From the NCBI RefSeq assembly GCF_047872805.1, contig NZ_JBLQUK010000011.1:1-64000 (forward strand): a stretch of DNA of 64,000 nt. The letters are read 5' to 3'. The notes under the pieces are model-generated. The model ran no database searches. It saw nothing but the letters and a program-made list of their open reading frames with translations, and had not been told where the DNA came from. Below, in pieces: positions 52,117 through 59,050 of the stretch; position 1 is the first letter of the stretch; every line of letters starts with the position of its first letter. The stretch is from Erythrobacter sp047872805 (GTDB lineage Bacteria; Pseudomonadota; Alphaproteobacteria; Sphingomonadales; Sphingomonadaceae). The translations under genes were made by a program, and so were the position numbers.

Positions 52117-53682
52117 CTAGTTCCCGCCCCAATCCGCGCTCAATTCTCCGCCGCCGCTGCGCACGCTGACGCTTACCCCGCGCCGCGCGAGGATTTCGGC
52201 CGCTTGGGTCGCCTGCTCATCATTTCCGGCGAGCACGATCGGCAGATCGATCCGCTTGGACGCCCATTCGATCACGCTCAGCGCCTGAGCGCCTTCGGGC
52301 GTGGGTCCGTCTGCATCAAAAGGGATGGCATCGGGCAAATCGCCTATCGGCGGCAACAATTCGATGGTCCAGTCCGGCTCAGTCGCGGCAATCCGCATCT
52401 CCAGCGCCCGATAGGCCGCCAAGGTTGCGCCATCGAGCCGCTCTGCCCGCACGGTGGCGCGGCGGCGGGTGCGATCCACCGTCACTTCGTCTTCGGTCAC
52501 GCCCGCAACCAGTGCAAGCCGGGTGGCAAGCGAGGCGGCGCGCTCCCGTGCGACCTCTTCCTCATTGGCGCGGGCGGCGGAAAGCTGAGCCTGCTGCGCG
52601 GCGCTCGCCGCAGTGCCAACCTGCAACTGCGTTAGCGACAGTTCGACCGGTTGATCGAGCCGAGCCGACAGCGCGCGTTCGATTTGCGCCTCCGCCTCTG
52701 GCAGCGGATTGGGGGTGTAAACCGATGCGCCAATCACAATCGGATCGGCCCGGAAATCGACATCGAAGCGCGATATTTCAGTGCCGTCGACGAAGGGTTC
52801 ATAAATCTCTGCGCGAATCACCCGCTGCGCGTTGGTCTGAAACGCGATCTGTTGCAGCGACAGGGCCAGCGGAATCGCCAGCGCCACGAACACCGCTGCG
52901 ACGGCGATGTTCTGAAACAAGGTGTTGCGCGAGCTGAGCGAGGTGCGGAATCCATAAAGCCGCGCCATCGCCAGCGCGGTCAGCGCAATCGTGATGAGGT
53001 TGGTGACATAGAGCAACAGCGCGCCCGAAAACACCGTCCAGTTCCACGTTGCCAGGCCAAAACCCACGGTCGCCAGCGGCGGCATCAAAGCGGTCGCAAT
53101 AGCGACGCCGACAATCGTGCCCTCTCGCCCGCGGATCATCGCATAGGCACCCGCGAGCGCGGAAAACAGTGCAACGAACAGGTCAAACAGATTGGGCTGG
53201 GTGCGCGCGGCGATTTCTGACGTGATCGTCTGGATCGGCGACAGATACACCAGCGCCGCAGTCAGCGCGACCGCCATCACCGTGCCCCAGGCGAGGCTGC
53301 GCGCGGACTTCTTAAGCCATTGGTAATCGCCAATTGCCAACGCGAAACCCAGCCCCATGATCGGATCCATCAGCGGCGACAGCAACATCGCTCCGATCAC
53401 CACCGCAGGCGAAGACAGCAGCAGGCCGAGCACCGCGATCCCCGCGCTCATTGCGGTCATAAACAGATAGCGTTCGGACAGAGCGCATTCGGCGCGGCGC
53501 TTCTCGATCACCTGCGCCTGTTCGACCGTGCCGACCACATCTTCGCGCCACCACCGGCGCAGGCTGAACAGCACCCGCGCAATCGACATGCCATCGCCAG
53601 CCACCGCTGCCGCGCCTCGTGGCGGGACTGGCGTGTAGCCCGAACTTGATGGAGCAGGCGGCGGAGAGGTTTCGTCGGTCAC
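52117..53682 (-). CDS. DUF389 family integral membrane protein
   Basis: This 521-residue inner-membrane protein has about six hydrophobic segments between residues 70 and 280. It includes the family block SSPAVVIGAMLLSPLMDPIMGLGFALAIGD and VGVAIATALMPPLATVGFG. Beyond the membrane region a soluble C-terminal part with acidic and Gln-rich helices extends to the end. The start is GTG at 53682, with GGGAAGC about 8 bases upstream. Family members have no established transport substrate. It precedes the divergent TelA gene by 247 bases. Confidence 0.85.
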   Translation of the reverse strand: MTDETSPPPAPSSSGYTPVPPRGAAAVAGDGMSIARVLFSLRRWWREDVVGTVEQAQVIEKRRAECALSERYLFMTAMSAGIAVLGLLLSSPAVVIGAMLLSPLMDPIMGLGFALAIGDYQWLKKSARSLAWGTVMAVALTAALVYLSPIQTITSEIAARTQPNLFDLFVALFSALAGAYAMIRGREGTIVGVAIATALMPPLATVGFGLATWNWTVFSGALLLYVTNLITIALTALAMARLYGFRTSLSSRNTLFQNIAVAAVFVALAIPLALSLQQIAFQTNAQRVIRAEIYEPFVDGTEISRFDVDFRADPIVIGASVYTPNPLPEAEAQIERALSARLDQPVELSLTQLQVGTAASAAQQAQLSAARANEEEVARERAASLATRLALVAGVTEDEVTVDRTRRRATVRAERLDGATLAAYRALEMRIAATEPDWTIELLPPIGDLPDAIPFDADGPTPEGAQALSVIEWASKRIDLPIVLAGNDEQATQAAEILARRGVSVSVRSGGGELSADWGGN

Positions 53683-53836
53683 TGGTGTTGCTTCCCTGAT
53701 TGGCCGGAAGCCTTACGGTCAATCGCCTCCGAACGGAAGCGGATATGACGCGGCGCGAGAGGGGACAAGGTTTCTGGCGGGGGCGGCAAATGGGCGTTGG
53801 ATTGATGCAGACAAACGCGCTAGCTTGACTGTAAAC

Positions 53837-53865
53837 TTGAAACGCGTGTTTTAGATCACTAATAC
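53837..53865 (+). promoter_or_regulatory. Predicted promoter of telA-xpaC
   Basis: TTGAAA (53837-53842) and TAATAC (53860-53865) are separated by 17 bases, near the housekeeping sigma consensus. The telA start codon lies about 65 bases downstream. Confidence 0.55.
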
Positions 53866-53929
53866 ACTGGATAGGAACGCCGCCCGGCCAACAACGCCGC
53901 CGCGGCAGTTCAGGGAGCCAAGACGCCGC

Positions 53930-55162
53930 ATGAGCACCGAAATGAAGCCAGAGACCACCATCGCCACCGCGACCAAAACGGCCACGGATTTTCAGTTGAC
54001 CCCGCCCGACCCCGTGCCCGTGGTCGCAGCGGAGCAAGCCGCCGGGTTGGTGCCGGTCTCTACCGAACAGAAATCGAAATTGGATACCAAGGTTGATGCC
54101 TTCGTCGCCGACCTGGTTTCGGTCGATGCCAATTCGCCTGCGTTCGGAGAAAAAGTCGATCAGATCACGCGCATGGGGCAGGAACAGATCCGCGCCGCCG
54201 CCGCGCATTCCAACCGCTTCCTCGACCGCCCGGTGCGCGCAATGGATGCCGACAGCAGCGTCGGCAGCGACCTCGCCGAATTGCGCCGCACCGTCGAAGA
54301 CCTCGATCCGGGCCGCAAGAGCAAGCTGCTGTCCCCGCGCAAGCTGTTTGGCATCATCCCGTTCGGCAACAAGCTCAAGAATTATTTCGACAGCTACACC
54401 AGCGCGCAGGGCCATATTCAGGCGATCCTCCAGCGGCTGGATAGCGGCAAGAAAGAGCTGCATCTCGACAATGCCGCAATCGACACCGAACGCGCCAAAT
54501 TATGGGAAGCGATGGGCGAATTGGAACAGATGATCCACATCGCCAAGACATTGGATGCGCGGCTGGAAGCGAAGGCGCTCGAACTCGACAGCTCAGATCC
54601 GGCCAAGGCCAAAGCCTTGCGCGAATCCGCGCTGTTCTATGTGCGTCAGCGCACGCAGGATCTGCTGACGCAGATGGCGGTCAGCGTGCAGGGTTATCTC
54701 GCGCTTGACCTGGTGAAGAAAAACAACATCGAACTGGTCAAGGGCGTAGACCGCGCCAGCACCACCACCGTCGGCGCGCTGCGAACGGCGGTCACGGTGG
54801 CGCAGGCAATGACCAATCAGAGACTGGTGCTGCAACAGATCACATCCTTGAACAAAACCACCTCCGACATCATCGATTCGACCAGCACATTGCTGCGCGA
54901 ACAGACCGCGCAAATCCACGAACAGGCCGCGTCATCGACGATCCCGCTGGAAACGCTGCAACGCGCGTTCCAGAATATCTATGACACCATGGATGAGGTC
55001 GACAGTTTCAAACTGCGCGCGCTCGACAGCATGAAGCAGACAGTCAATGTGCTGACCACCGAGGTCGAGAAGTCGAAAGGCTACATCGCCCGCGCCGAAG
55101 GTCAGGCGCAGGCGCAGGCCAAGGTCGCCTCCGACCCGTCGCTGTTGTCGCTGGACCGGTAA
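53930..55162 (+). CDS. telA: Toxic-anion-resistance family protein (TelA/KlaA)
   Basis: This 410-residue, mostly helical cytoplasmic protein of the TelA family is named after tellurite resistance in some plasmids. The typical features are FVADLVSVDANSPAFGEKVDQI, SVGSDLAELRRTVEDLDPGR, the IIPFGNKLKNYFDSYTSAQGHI block and a long coiled-coil-rich second half ending EVEKSKGYIARAEGQAQAQAKV. XpaC follows after 9 bases, a pairing seen widely in stress-response loci. No tellurite gene set is present here, so general envelope or stress adaptation is more likely than specific anion resistance. Confidence 0.87.
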   Translation: MSTEMKPETTIATATKTATDFQLTPPDPVPVVAAEQAAGLVPVSTEQKSKLDTKVDAFVADLVSVDANSPAFGEKVDQITRMGQEQIRAAAAHSNRFLDRPVRAMDADSSVGSDLAELRRTVEDLDPGRKSKLLSPRKLFGIIPFGNKLKNYFDSYTSAQGHIQAILQRLDSGKKELHLDNAAIDTERAKLWEAMGELEQMIHIAKTLDARLEAKALELDSSDPAKAKALRESALFYVRQRTQDLLTQMAVSVQGYLALDLVKKNNIELVKGVDRASTTTVGALRTAVTVAQAMTNQRLVLQQITSLNKTTSDIIDSTSTLLREQTAQIHEQAASSTIPLETLQRAFQNIYDTMDEVDSFKLRALDSMKQTVNVLTTEVEKSKGYIARAEGQAQAQAKVASDPSLLSLDR

Positions 55163-55171
55163 GGACCAAGG

Positions 55172-55993
55172 ATGGCAGACAGCACACGCGAATCCGATCA
55201 GATATTGGGCGCCGCCAAACGCTCGCTGGTTACCCAGCAAGAAGGCGGGACGCATCGCCCCGGCATTGGCGCAAAGAGTATCGGCAAAGGCAGCGCTCAG
55301 GCCAAGTTTCAACATTTGTTGAAACGCGGTGCCTATCTGGCGGCGGCGCTGGTGGCGATTTTTGTGGCAACCGGGATTGTTGGTGCAGTGATTGGCGGGA
55401 TCGGTTTCTGGGGCGTGATGGCGCTGGTGCTGGCGGTCGTGGTGGCGGTAGGAATTTTTGCGGTTGCGCCCACGCCGAAACCACCGAAAAGATCGGAACT
55501 CAAACTCGGCAACCCGCAGCAAATGGTCGCGCGCAGCGAACTCTGGCTGGAATCGCAGCGGCCAGCCTTGCCCGCTCCAGCGGCGGCGATTGTCGATCAG
55601 CTCGGAGTTCAACTCGATGCGCTTGGGCTGCAATTGCAGACGCTCGACGCCGCACATCCAGCGATGGCCGAGGTGCGCGAGCTGGTGGGCGAATATATCC
55701 CCGAAACGATCGACAATTATCGCAAGATTCCCGAACATTTGCGCCGCGAGGCCCACGCAGGCCAGACCGCCGATGACCGGCTGGTGTCGAGCCTGTCGAA
55801 AATTTCGGGCGAGGTCGAGCGGGTGACCCGGCGTCTGGCAGAAGGGGCGCTGGACGATCTGGCGGTCAAATCGCGCTACCTCGATTACCGCTATGGCGGG
55901 GACGAATTGATCGCCGATATGCGCGGTGAGGGATCGGGCGTGCCGCTGCCAGACCTCACCTCTGCGCCTGAACCCACCAAGCAGGCCCGCTGA
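55172..55993 (+). CDS. XpaC-like (5-bromo-4-chloroindolyl-phosphate hydrolysis) protein
   Basis: This 273-residue protein has two adjacent hydrophobic segments (AAALVAIFVATGIVGAVIGG and FWGVMALVLAVVVAVGIFAV) near residues 52-95. A long soluble C-terminal part with XpaC-family helices follows (LDAAHPAMAEVRELVGEYIPETIDNYRKIP). It follows telA by 9 bases and precedes a short PHA-system gene by 2. The TelA-XpaC pairing is common, and its function is not settled. Confidence 0.8.
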   Translation: MADSTRESDQILGAAKRSLVTQQEGGTHRPGIGAKSIGKGSAQAKFQHLLKRGAYLAAALVAIFVATGIVGAVIGGIGFWGVMALVLAVVVAVGIFAVAPTPKPPKRSELKLGNPQQMVARSELWLESQRPALPAPAAAIVDQLGVQLDALGLQLQTLDAAHPAMAEVRELVGEYIPETIDNYRKIPEHLRREAHAGQTADDRLVSSLSKISGEVERVTRRLAEGALDDLAVKSRYLDYRYGGDELIADMRGEGSGVPLPDLTSAPEPTKQAR

Positions 55994-55995
55994 CG

Positions 55996-56298
55996 ATGCG
56001 CGTCTCACTCCCCCACACGCTCGGGCGCGAGGAAGTGCGCGCCCGGATGCACAAGCACGGCCACGAAATCGCCGATTATTTTCCGCCCGGCATGGCCGAT
56101 GTGCAAACCAGCTGGCCCAATGAGGACCGTATGGACCTGCTTATCACCGCCGCCGGGCAGCGGATCGAAGGCGGAATCGATATCGCCGAAGACAGCGTCG
56201 TGATTGAACTGGACCTGCCAGCGATGCTCGGCTTTCTGCGCGGCACTCTCGAACGTGCGGTGCGCAAACACGGCGGCCGCTTGCTCGAAAAAAGCTGA
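55996..56298 (+). CDS. Polyhydroxyalkanoic acid system family protein
   Basis: This 100-residue protein fits the PHA_gran_rgn family: a basic N-terminus with HTLGREEVRARMHKHG, a central strand segment MDLLITAAGQRIEGGIDIAED and a C-terminal AMLGFLRGTLERAVRKHG helix. It is probably a small regulator or granule-associated protein for polyhydroxyalkanoate storage. No phaC or phasin gene is in the window, so its target is elsewhere. It is the last gene of the TelA-XpaC transcription unit by spacing (2 bases after XpaC). Confidence 0.8.
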   Translation: MRVSLPHTLGREEVRARMHKHGHEIADYFPPGMADVQTSWPNEDRMDLLITAAGQRIEGGIDIAEDSVVIELDLPAMLGFLRGTLERAVRKHGGRLLEKS

Positions 56299-56301
56299 GC
56301 G

Positions 56302-57111
56302 CTACTTCGCCCGCGTCAACAGCGTCACCCCTGCATCGGTAAAATCGAGCGCTTCGATGCTTTCGGCAAAGAGACACTCGCCAGGACCGGCGCGCGCCTG
56401 AACCGATCGCGCCCGCACCTCACCTGACAGCGGCAGCGCCAGCAGCGCGCCGAAATAGGTCGCTGACACGTCCGCATCGGGCGCGCCCTCGATCCGGTCG
56501 AGCCGGAAATGATCCGCGTTGATCAAAGTCTGGCCGCGCGCCGCCACACTGCTCCTGTGACAGACCGGATAGGGCACACCCTTGGCCACCGCCAAAGCCC
56601 GCTCCAGATGCAATTCGCGCGGGCGGCCATAGTCGTAGAGGCGAAAAGTCGTGTCGCTGCTTTGCTGAACCTCCACCAAGGCCAAACCGGGACCGATGGC
56701 ATGGACCGTGCCCGCAGGCAGGAAAAACACATCGCCCACCTGCGCATTGTGCCAACTCAGCAGCGCCTCAATTGACCCATCGCGCGCGGCGGCTGCGATC
56801 TGCTCGGGCGAAACCTGCCGGTTGAACCCGATGGCAAGCTGCGCCCCCGGCTGCGCATCGAGCACCAGCCAGCATTCTTCTTTGCCCGCCTCGCCCGGCA
56901 ACGCATCGGCATCGGACGGGTGCACCTGCACCGACAATTTTTCGCTGGTGAAGAGGTACTTGACCAGAACCTGCGGCAATTCGGGGGGCGGTTCGAACCA
57001 GATTTCGCCGATCTTTTTGCCCGCAGGTGCGGTGAAGGGCGCGGGCAAAGCAGTCCGGCCCCAAACCTTTTCAATCATGCGGGGCGAGACCGAACGAACT
57101 GCCGCAATCAT
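56302..57111 (-). CDS. manA: Mannose-6-phosphate isomerase (type I)
   Basis: This 269-residue cupin-fold enzyme interconverts fructose-6-phosphate and mannose-6-phosphate and needs zinc. The ligands are Gln62 and His64 (VQVHPSD), an acidic residue in KEECW near 78, and His137 (LPAGTVHAIG). Its start overlaps the end of the mannose-1-phosphate guanylyltransferase gene. The pair supplies GDP-mannose when joined by a phosphomannomutase (not in this window). It is shorter than enteric ManA and matches the compact alphaproteobacterial form. Confidence 0.9.
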   Translation of the reverse strand: MIAAVRSVSPRMIEKVWGRTALPAPFTAPAGKKIGEIWFEPPPELPQVLVKYLFTSEKLSVQVHPSDADALPGEAGKEECWLVLDAQPGAQLAIGFNRQVSPEQIAAAARDGSIEALLSWHNAQVGDVFFLPAGTVHAIGPGLALVEVQQSSDTTFRLYDYGRPRELHLERALAVAKGVPYPVCHRSSVAARGQTLINADHFRLDRIEGAPDADVSATYFGALLALPLSGEVRARSVQARAGPGECLFAESIEALDFTDAGVTLLTRAK

Positions 57112-58157
57112 TGCTGCGCGGCTCCGGGCAGCTTGCCCACAGTTTGCGCGCCTTCGCGGGTGGTGACCAGCACCTCACCCCCGGAAACGACGATGCAAAT
57201 GTCGCGCAATCCGACGGCAGAAATGCGTGGTCCATCGGTTGACGCGAACACCCGGTCGCAATCGGCCAGATCGGCGCGGCCTTGCACGACATTGTCAGCA
57301 CCATCGCCGCAATCGGCAATCAGCGCATCCTGCAATGTGGCCCAATTGCCGATATCGGACCACCCCATGTTGGCGGGCACCAACGCCGCGCGTGCGGTGT
57401 TTTCCATCACCGCGTAATCGATGGAGTCGCCTTTGATCCGGTCGAATATCCCGGCATCGGGATGGAAGCGCGCGCGCTCCGAATGGCCCTGCGCCGCCGC
57501 CTGCCGGACGGCGTCGGCCATCGCCGGGCGGTGCGCAGCCAGTTCATCCAGCAGTGCGCCTGCGCGGAACGCGAAAATGCCGCCGTTCCAGTAATATTCG
57601 CCGCTGGCCAGATAGGCCTCCGCCCGCGCGCGGTCGGGCTTTTCGACAAATCGGGTCGCCGCAAATCCGCCTGGCAACACTTTGCCTTTTTGAATATAGC
57701 CATAGCCGGTTTCGGGCCGGTCCGGAGTGATGCCGAACGACACCAGATAATCCTGACGCGCCAGTTCGGCTGCGGCCAGAGCCGTGCTGCAAAAGGCAGC
57801 ATTGTCGGCGATATGGTGATCGCTGGGGCACGCCAGCATGATGTCATCGGCAGGCAGAATGGCTGCGGCCAAGGCAATGGCGGGGGCGGTGTTTCGAGCC
57901 GAAGGTTCGATGATCAGGCGGTATTCCGCACCGCGCATCTGATCCTCGATCAACTCGGCATGGTCAGACCCGGCGACCACAATCGGCGCGGCAAAACGCG
58001 CATCACCTGTCACACGGCGAACCGCCTGTTGAAACAGCGTCGTTTCGCCGATCAATGGCAAAAACGGCTTGGGCAGAGACTTGCGGCTCACCGGCCACAG
58101 CCGGGTGCCGCTGCCGCCGCACAGGATCACCGGATGGATCGGGGTCTGATTAACCAT
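57108..58157 (-). CDS. manC: Mannose-1-phosphate guanylyltransferase
   Basis: This 349-residue nucleotidyltransferase forms GDP-mannose for polysaccharides. The N-terminal VILCGGSGTRLWPVSRKSLPKPF is the nucleotide-binding signature with the catalytic Lys region. The later FGITPDRPETGYGYI, FVEKPDRARAEAYL and YYWNGGIFAF motifs are canonical. It lacks a fused phosphomannose isomerase domain, which is encoded by the next gene (4-base overlap). Probable use: exopolysaccharide or glycosylation precursors. Confidence 0.93.
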   Translation of the reverse strand: MVNQTPIHPVILCGGSGTRLWPVSRKSLPKPFLPLIGETTLFQQAVRRVTGDARFAAPIVVAGSDHAELIEDQMRGAEYRLIIEPSARNTAPAIALAAAILPADDIMLACPSDHHIADNAAFCSTALAAAELARQDYLVSFGITPDRPETGYGYIQKGKVLPGGFAATRFVEKPDRARAEAYLASGEYYWNGGIFAFRAGALLDELAAHRPAMADAVRQAAAQGHSERARFHPDAGIFDRIKGDSIDYAVMENTARAALVPANMGWSDIGNWATLQDALIADCGDGADNVVQGRADLADCDRVFASTDGPRISAVGLRDICIVVSGGEVLVTTREGAQTVGKLPGAAQQ

Positions 58158-58235
58158 GCTCTTCTCTTACCACCGCCTTGGTTTAATGCCAGTGAAGAGC
58201 CCGGCGATATGGCTCAAGACGGCACCATTCCGGCG

Positions 58236-58958
58236 CTATCGCTCGCGGAAATCGACCCGGTAACCATAGCGCGCCTCGACCGCATCGCCGGCCCGGTTGC
58301 GCGCCGGGTTGAAGCGGATCTTGTCGATCACGAGCTCGCACACCAGCGCTGTGGTCTGCGCATCGGCGGTGCTGCGCGCCACCGAACAATCGCGCGCGGT
58401 GCCATCGGCCTGCACGGTAAAAACCACTGTGACCGATGTGCCAAAGCGTGCCTCGCGCCCGCCATCGGGAATGGGAAAATCGCGCCGCGGGTCAAGGCTG
58501 CCCGAACGCACACTGGGCCGCACCGCCGCGCCGTTACCCTGACCGCCGCCGCGATTGCCACTGCCCGTGCCCATCCCGTCGCCCGCTGCGCCAGTGCCGT
58601 CGCCGCTGTCACGCGCGCCCGAATCCGGCGCAGTGCCAGTGGAGGACGCCTGCGGCCGCGGCACCGGAGAACGGGTGACGCGCGGCGTGGGCGCGGTGAC
58701 CGGCTGCGGCACCGCCTCCTTTCCCGCTGCGCCGTCCGCGCCTTCGTCAGGCTGAGGATCAGTCGGCAGTTCCTGGGGCGTTGTCACCGTTACGGTAAAG
58801 GCGCTGGTCACGCTGCGTTCGACCGATGCGGTGAACTCAGGCGCGAGCAACCGCGACAGGCCATACAGTGCGAGCACATGGAACAGCGCAATCGCCACCA
58901 GCAGCGGCCAGCGCACCCCTATCGGTTTTCCCTGATAGCCGCTTTTCAACTTGGTCAT
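58236..58958 (-). CDS. tonB: TonB-family energy transducer protein
   Basis: This protein of about 240 residues has one membrane helix near the N-terminus (LLVAIALFHVLALYGLSRLL) and a long, low-complexity Pro/Gly-rich periplasmic linker. The C-terminal TonB-like domain is RFGTSVTVVFTVQADGTARD with the final EARYGYRVDFRE. The start at 58958 places the helix correctly; the longer open frame adds 62 residues that look unrelated. It could power several of the TBDRs in this window. ExbB and ExbD are not adjacent. Confidence 0.83.
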   Translation of the reverse strand: MTKLKSGYQGKPIGVRWPLLVAIALFHVLALYGLSRLLAPEFTASVERSVTSAFTVTVTTPQELPTDPQPDEGADGAAGKEAVPQPVTAPTPRVTRSPVPRPQASSTGTAPDSGARDSGDGTGAAGDGMGTGSGNRGGGQGNGAAVRPSVRSGSLDPRRDFPIPDGGREARFGTSVTVVFTVQADGTARDCSVARSTADAQTTALVCELVIDKIRFNPARNRAGDAVEARYGYRVDFRER

Positions 58959-59050
58959 CGACTTTGTGCCACACCGTATTTGAAGCGCGTCCTTACCCGG
59001 ACGCGCAAAAGCCACGCTGGGCAACCTTACCAGCGTCAGAGAAAATTGCG

